A DNA stretch of 64,000 nucleotides from contig NZ_CP113063.1 of NCBI RefSeq assembly GCF_026625785.1, forward strand, positions 3,286,001 to 3,350,000, in the 5' to 3' direction. The notes under the pieces were generated by a model. The model saw only the letters and a list, made by a program, of their open reading frames with translations. It did not search any database and had not been told where the DNA came from. This document shows positions 27,666-36,321 of this stretch, piece by piece (the first letter of the stretch is position 1; every line of letters begins with the position of its first letter). The DNA is from Gordonia sp. SL306. GTDB lineage: Bacteria > Actinomycetota > Actinomycetes > Mycobacteriales > Mycobacteriaceae. A program made the position numbers and the translations under genes.

Positions 27666-28499
27666 TCAGTGGGTGTGCGCGGCCGACACCGGCTCGCCGA
27701 GGTCCATCGGTCCGAGCCGAGCGGCGGCGAGCAGCTCACCGATGTCGACCTCGAGGTCATCTGCCGCCGTGGTCGCGGCATCGAGGTCCTTGGTCAGATA
27801 CCGGGATATCCGACGGCTGTAGGCTTCTGCGTCATCGCCGGAGGCGGCGATGTACCGGGATGCGGCGCTACCGCCACTCGCATCCGCGAGCAGGTCGAGG
27901 AACGCGCCCTCAGTGATGCCGAGGTCGGTGGCCGCCTTCAGCGCAGACAGCGTCACCTGGGTGCACGCGGCGAACAGGGCATTGTTGAGCAACTTCGCCG
28001 ACAACGCCGCACCGGATGGGCCCATCCGGTGAATCGTGGCCGCGTACGCCGCGACGATCTCGGCGGAGCGGGTCATCGCGTCGTCGGCGCCGGCGAGTAG
28101 CACCGTGAGCGTGCCCTGCCGGATCAGCTCGGGCGTCCCGCTGAACGGCGCATCGACGACGGCCACCTCCCGCGGATCGCCGATCCCTTTGAGGCGCCGG
28201 ATGGTACGGGGGCTCCCCGTAGTGTGCGAGACGAACACGGAACCCGGCGCCATCCGTTCGATGATCCCGCAGGCGACCTCGGTCAACTGGGCGTCGTCGA
28301 AGACACAAGCGATGACGACGTCCGATGTCGCGAGATCTTCGGCAGCAGGGACCATCGTTGCGCCGAGCCGTGTCAGGCGATCACGGACCTCGGGCCGCCG
28401 GGCGAACACCGCAGGATGTCGGCCCGCGGCGAGCAGGCGTTCGACCATGGGCTCGCCGATCTTTCCCGCTCCGACGAATCCGATCCGCGTGTGGTCCAT
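27666..28499 (-). CDS. NAD(P)-dependent oxidoreductase, 3-hydroxyisobutyrate dehydrogenase family
   Basis: 277 residues, ATG after CGAGGAAACTGT. N-terminal Rossmann fold IGFVGAGKIGEPMVERLLAAG, the TGSP-type substrate loop SHTTGSPRTIRRL, and SAKLLNNALFAAC with the conserved catalytic lysine. Family members oxidise beta-hydroxy acids or reduce small aldehydes. Its place between an aldehyde dehydrogenase and a P450 gene suggests it handles a hydroxy acid made in this pathway. About 50 bases separate it from each neighbour. Confidence 0.87.
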   Translation of the reverse strand: MDHTRIGFVGAGKIGEPMVERLLAAGRHPAVFARRPEVRDRLTRLGATMVPAAEDLATSDVVIACVFDDAQLTEVACGIIERMAPGSVFVSHTTGSPRTIRRLKGIGDPREVAVVDAPFSGTPELIRQGTLTVLLAGADDAMTRSAEIVAAYAATIHRMGPSGAALSAKLLNNALFAACTQVTLSALKAATDLGITEGAFLDLLADASGGSAASRYIAASGDDAEAYSRRISRYLTKDLDAATTAADDLEVDIGELLAAARLGPMDLGEPVSAAHTH

Positions 28500-28546
28500 A
28501 CAGTTTCCTCGTGGTCGTGTGGTGATCGGCGGGTCGAGGTGGCCCC

Positions 28547-30022
28547 TCAGCCCGCCGCGACGCCCCAGATCATCGTCTTGGTCTGCAAGAACTCGTCCAT
28601 GCCTGCCGCGCCGCGTTCGCGTCCGAGTCCGCTCTGCTTGTAGCCGCCGAAAGGGCCGTCGGGGTTCAGGCCGCCACCACCGCCGTTGATCGTGACGTAC
28701 CCCGTACGGAGCTTCTGTCCGATCTGGTAGGCGCGGATGGGATCGTGTGCCCAGACCCCGCCGGCGAGTCCGTAATCACTGTCGTTCGCGATCCGCACGG
28801 CCTCGTCGTCATCGTCGAACGGCATCAGGATCATGACCGGCCCGAAGAATTCGCGTCGCGCGATGGTCATCGAGTTGTCGACGTCGACGAAAAGAGTCGG
28901 TTCGATGAAGAAGCCCGCGGTCAGATGCGCCGGTCGGCCACCGCCGACGGCCACGGTCGCGCCCTCGGCTATCCCGGTGGCGATCAGCTCTTCGACACGC
29001 GTTCGCTGGCCCGCGCTACCCAGCGGCCCCATCGTCGTGTCCGGGTGTGCCGGATCGCCGACGGTGACAGCCGCCAGCCGGTCCTTCACGAGTTCGAGCA
29101 GGTCGTCGAATCGCGATCGGTGCACGAGCGTCCGGGTGAGATATGCGCAACCCTGCCCGGCATGCAGAATGGTGTCCCGGATGACCGATTGGCTGGCGCG
29201 CGTGAGGTCGGCGTCGTCGCAGATGATGTTGGCGGACTTACCGCCGAGCTCGAGGACGACCTTCTTGAGTGTTGGCGCTGCCTGTTCGAAGACCTTGCGG
29301 CCCACGACGTCCGAGCCGGTGAAACTGACGACGTCGACCATGGGATTGGTGGTGAGCTCGGAGCCGGCGTCGACGTCGCCGGTGACGATGTTCAGGACAC
29401 CGTCGGGAAGGCCTGCCTCCTGGGCGATCTCGCCGAGGATGAAGGCTTCCAGGGGTGTGGTCGGCGCGGGCTTGAGGACTGTCGTGCATCCGGCGGCGAG
29501 TGCCGGGCCCAGCTTCATCAGGTTGAGGAAGAACGGGAAGTTGTATGCGGAGACCAGCGCCGCGACGCCGAATGGCTCGCGCCGGACGACGCCCTGCCCG
29601 ATACCCGCGCCGACCTGTGGTGGCAGGCCGACCTCCAGCGGGAACGTGGGCAGGATACGCTCGGCCATGTCGCGGAAGTGGGCCATCGGAATGCCCGTCT
29701 GAAAGGATTCGGCTCCTGCACGGGTACAGCCGGTCTCGGCGATGTTGAGCGCGACGATCTCGTCGCGGCGCTTCTCCATGGCCTCGGCCATTCGGATCAG
29801 GATCGCCGAACGCTCCCGGACGGACATGTGCGGCCAGGGGCCCTCGTCGAACGCGCGGCGGGCCGTCTCGATCGCCCGTACGGTGTCGGTTCGGCCCCCG
29901 ACCGGCGCGACGCCGATGATCTCCTCGGTTGCCGGATTGATCACCGGCTCGACCCGGCCGGTGTCGCTGTCGACCCAGCTACCACCGATGAAGAGCCGGC
30001 GGTACTCCTTGAGCATGGACAT
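28547..30022 (-). CDS. Aldehyde dehydrogenase, NAD(P)-dependent
   Basis: 491 residues. Catalytic Cys292 (HAGQGCAYLTR), general base Glu258 (VVLELGGKSAN) and Asn161 (SAYNFPFF) are all present, with the NAD-fold FTGSDVVGRK. An ATG two codons further in is also usable; AGGAGCGG precedes both. It oxidises an aldehyde to the acid, likely the next step after the mycofactocin-type alcohol dehydrogenase encoded just upstream. Only six bases separate the SDR stop from this start, so the two are surely co-transcribed. Confidence 0.94.
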   Translation of the reverse strand: MSMLKEYRRLFIGGSWVDSDTGRVEPVINPATEEIIGVAPVGGRTDTVRAIETARRAFDEGPWPHMSVRERSAILIRMAEAMEKRRDEIVALNIAETGCTRAGAESFQTGIPMAHFRDMAERILPTFPLEVGLPPQVGAGIGQGVVRREPFGVAALVSAYNFPFFLNLMKLGPALAAGCTTVLKPAPTTPLEAFILGEIAQEAGLPDGVLNIVTGDVDAGSELTTNPMVDVVSFTGSDVVGRKVFEQAAPTLKKVVLELGGKSANIICDDADLTRASQSVIRDTILHAGQGCAYLTRTLVHRSRFDDLLELVKDRLAAVTVGDPAHPDTTMGPLGSAGQRTRVEELIATGIAEGATVAVGGGRPAHLTAGFFIEPTLFVDVDNSMTIARREFFGPVMILMPFDDDDEAVRIANDSDYGLAGGVWAHDPIRAYQIGQKLRTGYVTINGGGGGLNPDGPFGGYKQSGLGRERGAAGMDEFLQTKTMIWGVAAG

Positions 30023-30028
30023 CCGCTC

Positions 30029-30886
30029 CTACCTCAGCGAGTACGGGTTGGTGTGTGCCAGTGCGGTTCCGGCATCGATCTTCATCTGCATCCCGGTCAC
30101 GAACTCCGCGTCATCGGACGCGAGGTAGAGGACCGCTTTGCTGACCTGTTCGGGTTCCACCCACGGCACGGGCATCGGCTGAATGGTCGCAAAGGCGTCG
30201 ACCACGTCGTCGCGGGTCGGGGTCTCGAGATCCGGACGGAAGGTCTTGTACATCGGACCGCTGTGGAGCATGTCGGTGTTGCAGTTGGTGGGGTGGATGC
30301 AGTTGACTCGGATGGACTCGGGGGCGAGCGTCAACGCGAGATCGTGAACATACTGTGCGACCGCACGTTTCGAGTGTCCATAGGCGAATCCGCCCGGGCC
30401 CAGCACGTCGATCCCGCTGCCCTTCATCAACGCTGCCGCCGACCCGGTCGCGATGATCGATGCGCCGGACGACAGATAGGGGAAGGCGGCGCTGACCGTG
30501 TTGATCACGCCGACCAGATCGACGTCGACGGCATCGAGAAATGCTTTGCGTGCCACATCGCCGAGCGGGCAGATGCCTGCGTTGGCGACCACGATGTGGA
30601 GTCCGCCGAGCTCGTCGACGCCCTCCCGGATCGCGGTACGCAACTGACCGGGCTCGCGGACGTCGGCAATCGCGGTCAGGCAACGGCGATCCTCCTTCTC
30701 GACCAGGCGGCGCGTCTCGTCGAGATCGTCCTCGGTCGCGAGGCCGTATTCGTTGGTCTCGATATCCGCGCAGAGGTCGATCGCGATGATGTCGGCACCC
30801 GCGGCCGCGAGCGTGACCGCGTGACTGCGACCCTGACCGCGACCCGCGCCGGTGATCACCGCTACTCTGCCGTCCAACTTGCCCAT
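30029..30886 (-). CDS. Mycofactocin-type SDR oxidoreductase (carveol dehydrogenase-like)
   Basis: 285 residues, ATG after CGGAGATCGGACG. Cofactor motif TGAGRGQGRSHA at 12-23, the diagnostic IIAIDLCADIETNEYGLATEDDL stretch around 33-55, and catalytic S149, Y169, K173 (YGHSKRA). This subfamily includes limonene-pathway carveol dehydrogenase; its members hold NAD tightly and are thought to be re-oxidised through the redox peptide mycofactocin. It probably oxidises a secondary or allylic alcohol produced by a P450. The SDR at 60171-61007 is a paralogue. First gene of the minus operon, divergent from the amidohydrolase operon. Confidence 0.92.
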   Translation of the reverse strand: MGKLDGRVAVITGAGRGQGRSHAVTLAAAGADIIAIDLCADIETNEYGLATEDDLDETRRLVEKEDRRCLTAIADVREPGQLRTAIREGVDELGGLHIVVANAGICPLGDVARKAFLDAVDVDLVGVINTVSAAFPYLSSGASIIATGSAAALMKGSGIDVLGPGGFAYGHSKRAVAQYVHDLALTLAPESIRVNCIHPTNCNTDMLHSGPMYKTFRPDLETPTRDDVVDAFATIQPMPVPWVEPEQVSKAVLYLASDDAEFVTGMQMKIDAGTALAHTNPYSLR

Positions 30887-30954
30887 CGTCCGATCTCCGT
30901 TCTGTCTCCTGGCCGTCGGGTCGGATCTGATCGACCGGCGTCCGACATATCTAA

Positions 30955-30969
30955 ACTAGTTCAACTAGT
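30955..30969. promoter_or_regulatory. Class-2 operator, palindrome ACTAGTTCAACTAGT
   Basis: Perfect seven-base arms around a central C, about 70 bases before the SDR start. The core TAGTTCAACTA obeys the FadR-family pattern TnGTnnnACnA. Confidence 0.6.
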
Positions 30970-31146
30970 ACCGCCGCGGGCGCGTTCCTCGCAACGCCCG
31001 ATACGGGCAGAATCGCAGCTGGTGCTGTGGTTCGGTGGTGACGTCCCGGTGATCGAGACACAGGGATGGCCCGTTCGGTCCGATAGGGAAGCCTCGTCTG
31101 AGTGGGGTGCCGAGCGTGCGTTGCCGTGCCCGCCGTCGGCTCTACA

Positions 31147-31157
31147 TAGTTAAACTA
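31147..31157. promoter_or_regulatory. Class-2 operator TAGTTAAACTA
   Basis: Perfect odd palindrome 38 bases before the amidohydrolase ATG, where a bound repressor would block the core promoter. Matches TnGTnnnACnA. Confidence 0.6.
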
Positions 31158-31195
31158 GTTATCGTAAAACTGACTCGGCTCTCAGGAGGACTCTC

Positions 31196-32389
31196 ATGCC
31201 GCTGCAGGATCACATGCACCTGATCTCGACAGACGATCACCTGATCGAGCACCCACGTCTGTGGCAGGACCGTCTGCCCAAGAAGTTCCTCGACGCGGGA
31301 CCGAAGATCATCGAGAAGGAGATGCCGAAGTCCATTCACTCGGGCGACGGCGGCCGTGGCTCGGCGGGCACGAAGATCGCCGAGGTCTGGCAGTACGAGG
31401 GACGGATCTATCCCTACATCGGGCTCAATGCCGTCGCCGGGAAGAAGCCGGAGGAGTACGGCGCCGAGCCGACGCGGTACGAGGACATGATCCCGGGCTG
31501 CTACGAACCCAGCGCCCGGTTGAAGGACATGGACATCGACGGCGTCGAGGCCACGTTGTCGTTCCCGTCCTTCCCGCGATTTGCCGGCACCGTCTTCCTG
31601 GAGGGCGAGGACAGAGAACTGGCCCTGCTGTCGCTGCAGGCGTGGAACGACTACGTTCTCGACGAATGGTGTGCCACCGACCCCGACCGGCTGATCCCGC
31701 TGGTCATCCTGCCGATCTGGTCGATCGAGGAGTCGGTGAAGGAGATCTACCGGACGGCGGCCAAGGGTGCGCGCACCATCTCGTTTCCCGAGAACCCGCA
31801 TCCGCTGGGGCTGCCGTCATTTCACACCGATCACTGGGATCCGGTCTACCGCGCCGCGGTGGAGACCGGTCAGCCGCTGTGTGTCCATTTCGGCACCTCG
31901 GGCAAACCTCCGATCACGGCGCCGGAGGCCCCGATGGCGGTGATGACCGCATTGTTCGGGTGCAACTCGATGTACGCGACGGCGGACCTCCTGTTCTCGC
32001 CGACCTTCCACAAGCACCCGGACCTCAAGTTCATGCTGTCCGAGGGCGGTATCGGCTGGGTGCCGTACATGCTCGAGCGGATGGACGGCGTGTGGGAGAA
32101 GCATCGCTTCTACCAGAACATCGATCAGTCGGTTCGACCCTCGGAACTGTTCGCCCAGCACATCTTCGGTTGTTTCATCGATGACGAGTTCGGCGTGGCG
32201 AACCGTCACGCGGTCGGCATCGACAACATCACGTGGGAGGGTGACTACCCGCATTCGGACTCCAACTGGCCCAACAGCCGGAAGATCGTGCACGACACCA
32301 TGCGCGACATCCCCGACGACGACGTGCACAAGATGGTGGAGCGCAACGCCAGACGGCTGCTGAACTTTCCCCGTCGTTCGACGAATTGA
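31196..32389 (+). CDS. Amidohydrolase family 2 protein (ACMSD-like TIM barrel)
   Basis: 397 residues, ATG after CAGGAGGACTCTC. N-terminal metal motif STDDHLIEHP (D13/D14/H15), a barrel histidine in LCVHFGTSG, the segment LMLSEGGIGWVPYMLERMD and a late WEGDYPHSDSNWP with the C-terminal aspartate. The family contains decarboxylases and C-C or C-N hydrolases acting on cyclic acids (ACMSD, gamma-resorcylate decarboxylase); members in actinobacterial catabolic clusters are mostly unassigned. Ring opening or decarboxylation of a pathway intermediate is a fair guess. It leads an operon of small protein, dehydratase, SDR and crotonase. Confidence 0.87.
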   Translation: MPLQDHMHLISTDDHLIEHPRLWQDRLPKKFLDAGPKIIEKEMPKSIHSGDGGRGSAGTKIAEVWQYEGRIYPYIGLNAVAGKKPEEYGAEPTRYEDMIPGCYEPSARLKDMDIDGVEATLSFPSFPRFAGTVFLEGEDRELALLSLQAWNDYVLDEWCATDPDRLIPLVILPIWSIEESVKEIYRTAAKGARTISFPENPHPLGLPSFHTDHWDPVYRAAVETGQPLCVHFGTSGKPPITAPEAPMAVMTALFGCNSMYATADLLFSPTFHKHPDLKFMLSEGGIGWVPYMLERMDGVWEKHRFYQNIDQSVRPSELFAQHIFGCFIDDEFGVANRHAVGIDNITWEGDYPHSDSNWPNSRKIVHDTMRDIPDDDVHKMVERNARRLLNFPRRSTN

Positions 32390-32409
32390 TCGCGATAACA
32401 GGACGGACC

Positions 32410-32658
32410 GTGACCATGGACGAACCGATCGAGCAGCGACCTGAAGACGACTGGGTGGACCAGGACCTGCTGACTCGCGAACTCGCGGGATCTCTTCTCG
32501 ACGAGGAGATCGCTGCGGAACGAGACCGCATCGACCGGGTCGACCGGGGTGTCGGCGGCGACGACATCGTGATGAGCCGTGCCGACATGGCCCGTCGGCT
32601 CGCCGCGATGGAAGCAATACGCGCCGATGTGAACGTCAACGTGACCATCCAGTTCTGA
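32410..32658 (+). CDS. Small acidic protein of unknown function
   Basis: 82 residues from the GTG at 32410, with ACAGGA upstream; an ATG two codons later also works. It is rich in Asp, Glu and Arg with no cysteine, signal or membrane segment. The middle (LTRELAGSLLDEEIAAERDRIDRVDR) looks helical and could form a coiled coil; the end is VNVNVTIQF. I do not recognise the family. It is wedged between the amidohydrolase (20 bases) and the MaoC-type dehydratase (75 bases) on the same strand, so it may be an accessory subunit of one of them. Confidence 0.7.
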   Translation: MTMDEPIEQRPEDDWVDQDLLTRELAGSLLDEEIAAERDRIDRVDRGVGGDDIVMSRADMARRLAAMEAIRADVNVNVTIQF

Positions 32659-32733
32659 GGCCCGGCGGCACGGCGGTTCACGCGGATAGCGCACCGGCCC
32701 ATCTCAGTACCCAACAGTGGTGAAAGGTTAACC

Positions 32734-34014
32734 GTGAGTACGGAAACGGCTGCGAAGGCAGACGCGGAGGAGATCTACACCTTCAAGGACGAGGACATCG
32801 CACGCGCGCGGGACATCGTGGGCGTCTACCACGCAGTGCGAAAGCGCGAACAGTTCTCGCGGGCGAGCCCCGACATCATGCGGGCGTTCGCACGTGGCTA
32901 CGGTGACGACAACCCGTTGTTCGTCGACGAGGACTACGGCCTCGACACACGCTGGGGGGCGCAGATCGCACCCCCGATGATCAACATCGCGGTGACCAAG
33001 GACCTGCTCGCCGATCCGATCCCGAAGGAGCAGCGACGACCGCCGTTTCGCGGCATCCACGTGTTCGTCTCCGGTAGCACGACCGACTGGTATCGGCCGG
33101 TCTTCGACGGCGACATCATCTACTCCTTCGAAGGTTTCGACAAGGTGGAACTGAAGGAATCGGAGTTCGCCGGACGCTCCCTGCTGGTGACCCGGATTCA
33201 CGTGCAGTTCAATCAACGGGCCGAGATCGTCCAGATCCAGCGCGTGCTCACCATCCACACCGAGCGACACGAGTCGAAGAAGCGCAAGAAGTACGACACG
33301 ATCGAGCGGGCCACGTACACCCCCGAAGAGATCGCCGCGATCGACGAGATCTATGCCGCCGAGCAACGTCGGGGCGCCGAGCCGCGATACTGGGAGGACG
33401 TACAGGTCGGCGAATCCCTCCCGACGATGGCCAAGGGCCCGCTAACGGTGACCGACATGGTTGTCTTCCATTCCGGTGGATATGGTTTCGCGCCCTACAC
33501 GCCGTGTACAGGTCGGCTCTGGCATCAGAACCGGCAGCGCATCGGTGCCTTCTACATTCCCAACGAGCAGGGTGTGCCGGACGTGGCGCAGCGGATCCAT
33601 TGGGATGCCGAATATGCCCGTTCGATCGGGCTGCCCGCGTCCTACGACTACGGGATGATGCGCGACTGCTGGCTCACACATGTGCTCACCGATTGGATCG
33701 GCGACGACGGCTGGATCGACTCGATGTCGAGTCAGATGCGCAGATTCAACTATCTGGGCGATACGCATACGTTCACCGGTGAGGTCGTCGGCAAACGGGT
33801 GGAGGACACCCGTCATCTCGTCGACATCGAATTCCGAGGCACCAGTCAACGCGACGAGGTGACATGCCCGGCGACCGCCACGGTGTCGCTGCCGAGCCGG
33901 GAGGCAGGGTTGGCCACGCTGCGTAAGCCGCCGGCCGAACTGGAGGCGATCGCCGCCCAGATGATCAAGCGGCACGGCGAATTACGCGCCGCCAAGCGGG
34001 CCGGGCAGGTCTGA
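32734..34014 (+). CDS. MaoC/FAS1-like dehydratase, double hot-dog
   Basis: 426 residues from a GTG after GTGAAAGGTTAACC. The N-terminal half has FARGYGDDNPLFVDEDYG and TRWGAQIAPPMI, the signature of the FAS1-like N-terminal dehydratase domain. The second half, from about 215, carries another hot-dog unit with YDYGMMRDCWLTHVLTDWIGDDGW. Tandem hot-dog proteins hydrate bulky enoyl-CoAs, as the ChsH1-ChsH2 complex does in steroid catabolism. The canonical hydratase-2 motif is not obvious, so catalysis at either half is unproven. Followed after 67 bases by an SDR. Confidence 0.82.
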   Translation: MSTETAAKADAEEIYTFKDEDIARARDIVGVYHAVRKREQFSRASPDIMRAFARGYGDDNPLFVDEDYGLDTRWGAQIAPPMINIAVTKDLLADPIPKEQRRPPFRGIHVFVSGSTTDWYRPVFDGDIIYSFEGFDKVELKESEFAGRSLLVTRIHVQFNQRAEIVQIQRVLTIHTERHESKKRKKYDTIERATYTPEEIAAIDEIYAAEQRRGAEPRYWEDVQVGESLPTMAKGPLTVTDMVVFHSGGYGFAPYTPCTGRLWHQNRQRIGAFYIPNEQGVPDVAQRIHWDAEYARSIGLPASYDYGMMRDCWLTHVLTDWIGDDGWIDSMSSQMRRFNYLGDTHTFTGEVVGKRVEDTRHLVDIEFRGTSQRDEVTCPATATVSLPSREAGLATLRKPPAELEAIAAQMIKRHGELRAAKRAGQV

Positions 34015-34081
34015 GAGCACTGACCACCACGGGTCCCGGTCTTCCGGAACCCGTGAACGAGATTCGTGAAGGAGAATCGGG

Positions 34082-34849
34082 ATGCGATTGACGGACCACA
34101 CATTTTTGGTGACCGGCGGCGCCTCGGGCCTCGGCGCCGCGACAGCCGGGGCGATCGTCGATGCGGGTGGCCGCGTGGTCATCGCGGATCTGCAATCGTC
34201 AGACGGCAAGGCAACCGCGGAACGACTGGGACCGGCCGCGGTGTTCGCGCCCGTCGACGTGACCGACGAACAGAGCCTTGCCGATGCACTCGACGCCACC
34301 GAGGCCCACGGTCCGTTGCGCGGCGCCGTGCACTGCGCCGGCCGCGGCGGAGACCGCCTCCGTATCCTCGACAAGGCGGGAGATCCAGCGCCCCTCCAGA
34401 GTTTTCGCGATGTCCTGGAGGTGAATCTCATCGGGACGTACAACGTGCTGCGGCTCGCCTCGGCGCGCATCGCACGTAATGACCCGATCGACACCGAGCG
34501 CGGCGCCATCGTCCTGACGGCGTCGGTGGCCGCCTTCGACGGTCAGATCGGCCAGACCTCGTACACCGCGTCCAAGGCAGGGGTCCACGGCATCACGCTG
34601 GTCGCCGCACGGGATCTGGCCAGTGTCGGAATCCGGGTCAACACCATCGCCCCGGGCACCTTCGACACGCCGATGCTCGCCCGGTTGCGAGACGACATCC
34701 GCGACGGACTCGCGGCGTCGGTGCCCTTCCCCAAGAGGCTCGGTCTGCCAGAGGACTACGCGGGGATGGCGCTCACGTTGTTGCAGAACGCCTACGTGAA
34801 CGGTGAAACGGTGCGTCTGGACGGCTCGATCCGGATGGCCCCGCGATGA
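34082..34849 (+). CDS. Short-chain dehydrogenase, HSD10-like
   Basis: 255 residues, ATG after GAAGGAGAATCGGG. TGGASGLG at 11-18, catalytic S148, Y161 and K165 (YTASKAG), and the AAFDGQIGQTSY segment of type II 3-hydroxyacyl-CoA dehydrogenases. It is a paralogue of the SDR at 3918-4676. With the dehydratase before it and the crotonase after it, it would oxidise the hydroxyacyl-CoA formed by hydration. Its stop overlaps the next ATG by four bases (ATGA). Confidence 0.89.
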   Translation: MRLTDHTFLVTGGASGLGAATAGAIVDAGGRVVIADLQSSDGKATAERLGPAAVFAPVDVTDEQSLADALDATEAHGPLRGAVHCAGRGGDRLRILDKAGDPAPLQSFRDVLEVNLIGTYNVLRLASARIARNDPIDTERGAIVLTASVAAFDGQIGQTSYTASKAGVHGITLVAARDLASVGIRVNTIAPGTFDTPMLARLRDDIRDGLAASVPFPKRLGLPEDYAGMALTLLQNAYVNGETVRLDGSIRMAPR

Positions 34850-35667
34850 CCGATCAGGCCACGACGGCAGCTCAGGCCACGACAACGGATCAGGCCGGCG
34901 AGCAGGTGCCGGAAATCCTCACCGAGGTGACCGATGGCGTCCTGATCATGACCATCAATCGTCCGCGGCAACGCAATGCGATGACCAAGAGCGCCGCCGA
35001 GGAGCTCGCCGCCGCGCTGGATCGTCTCGACGACGACCCCGGCATCGCGGTCGGAGTGCTGACCGGTAGCGGGGGAACATTCTGTGCAGGAATGGATCTC
35101 AAGCGTTTTCAGCTCGGCGAGCGTCCGGTGGTGGAAGGGCGCGGGTTCGGCGGGCTGGTGCAGTCGCCGCCGGCGAAACCGCTGGTCGCGGCCGTCGAGG
35201 GCTGGGCGCTCGGCGGCGGTTTCGAGATGGTCCTCGCGGCCGATCTGGTCGTGGCGGGCGAGAGCGCCGCGTTCGGTTTGCCGGAGGTCAAGCGTGGCCT
35301 GATCGCCCGGGCAGGCGGCATCTTCCGGACACCTCAGGTGTTGCCGCGGGCGGTTGCGCTCGAACTGCTGTTGACCGGTGAGCCCATGAGCGCCACACAG
35401 GCGGAGCGCCATGGCCTGATCAATCGGGTGGTCCCCGACGGGCAGGCAGTCGAGGTGGCACGGGAACTCGCGTCCACGATCGCGGCCAACGCACCCCTGG
35501 CCGTCCGGGCGAGCAAGGCGGTGGCGCTGAGTTCGCGCACCTGGAACGACGACGAGGCCTTTGCGGGTCAGGTCGCGTTCACCGATCCGGTCTTCGCGTC
35601 CGAGGACGCGAAAGAGGGGCCGGCCGCCTTCGCCGAGCGGCGAGCGCCCCGATGGAAAGGGCGTTGA
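34846..35667 (+). CDS. Enoyl-CoA hydratase/isomerase family protein
   Basis: 273 residues; the start is fixed by the ATGA overlap with the SDR stop. A 20-residue Thr/Ala/Gln-rich leader precedes the crotonase core. Motifs: LIMTINRPRQRNAMTKSA, first oxyanion loop GSGGTFCAGMDLKRF, second VEGWALGGGFEMVLAADLVVAG, and GLPEVKRGLIARAGG with a glutamate in the catalytic region. Close to EchA-type hydratases. Last gene of the operon; a hairpin with 17-base arms follows. Confidence 0.9.
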   Translation: MTDQATTAAQATTTDQAGEQVPEILTEVTDGVLIMTINRPRQRNAMTKSAAEELAAALDRLDDDPGIAVGVLTGSGGTFCAGMDLKRFQLGERPVVEGRGFGGLVQSPPAKPLVAAVEGWALGGGFEMVLAADLVVAGESAAFGLPEVKRGLIARAGGIFRTPQVLPRAVALELLLTGEPMSATQAERHGLINRVVPDGQAVEVARELASTIAANAPLAVRASKAVALSSRTWNDDEAFAGQVAFTDPVFASEDAKEGPAAFAERRAPRWKGR

Positions 35668-35693
35668 CGATTCTCGTCAGGTGAGCAGTACGA

Positions 35694-35729
35694 CGGATCG
35701 GCAGGCGTGATCTCACGCCTGCCGATCCG
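35694..35729. terminator. Bidirectional hairpin terminator
   Basis: Arms CGGATCGGCAGGCGTGA and TCACGCCTGCCGATCCG are perfect over 17 bases with a two-base gap. It sits between convergent crotonase and flavin reductase genes. Confidence 0.8.
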
Positions 35730-35750
35730 ATGTGGTGGAGGCTCGGCAGG

Positions 35751-36287
35751 TCAACGGCCGAGATGGCTGTCCAGCAACAGCTGTGCGGTGGACGTGTAGT
35801 CGCCGTATCCGCCACGGAAGAAGAGCAGCGGGCGTTTCACGGATGCCACGGTCAGGTCCTGTATCCGACCCACGACGAGGAAGTGGTCGCCGAGTTCCAC
35901 GGTCTTCTCGATGGTGCAGTCGACCCAGGCCACGACACCGTCGAGGATCGGGTTGCGGTACTCGGATTGCTCCCACTTCACCCCCGTGAACCGATCAGCG
36001 CCGCGCTTGGACATCTGACGGCACAGCCATTCCTGATCAGAGGCCAGAGCGTTGGCGCAGAACCGGCCCGCATCGAGGATCTTGGGCAGCGTGGTCGAGG
36101 ACCGATCCACCAGAAACGAGACGAGCGGCGGGTCCAGTGAGACAGAGGTGAACGACCCCACCACCATTCCGGCCGGTTCGTCGGCGGTGACCATGGTGGT
36201 CACCGCCACGACTCCGGTGGGGAAATTGCCGAGGACGTCACGCAGGTAACGCGCCTCGAAGACCTGAGCAGTGTTGGGGTCGTCCAT
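35751..36287 (-). CDS. Flavin reductase, HsaB-like (partner of two-component hydroxylase)
   Basis: 178 residues. The split-barrel flavin reductase fold shows in FPTGVVAVTTMVTADEPAGMVVGSFTSVSLDPPLVSFLVD near the N-terminus and the late DHFLVVGRIQDL. It reduces FMN or FAD with NAD(P)H and hands the reduced flavin to an oxygenase. The HsaA-like oxygenase gene ends 34 bases upstream in the same operon, an arrangement equivalent to hsaA/hsaB of steroid ring degradation. Confidence 0.9.
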   Translation of the reverse strand: MDDPNTAQVFEARYLRDVLGNFPTGVVAVTTMVTADEPAGMVVGSFTSVSLDPPLVSFLVDRSSTTLPKILDAGRFCANALASDQEWLCRQMSKRGADRFTGVKWEQSEYRNPILDGVVAWVDCTIEKTVELGDHFLVVGRIQDLTVASVKRPLLFFRGGYGDYTSTAQLLLDSHLGR

Positions 36288-36321
36288 CGTTCCTGTCCTG
36301 TTCGTTCGGCGGCGGTCGCCC

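Larger units (their letters stand above)
30887..31195. other. Divergent promoter region, 309 bases, with clustered GntR-type boxes
   Basis: Between the SDR/ALDH/P450 operon (minus) and the amidohydrolase operon (plus). It contains TATCTAAACTA (30948-30958), a 15-base palindrome around TAGTTCAACTA, and TAGTTAAACTA close to the plus-strand start. The middle 150 bases show nothing recognisable. Confidence 0.7.

Noticed and set aside
28745..31153. 802-residue plus-strand open frame
   Set aside because: It runs antisense through the aldehyde dehydrogenase and SDR genes, which have full catalytic motifs; the frame is an artefact of GC-rich codon bias.
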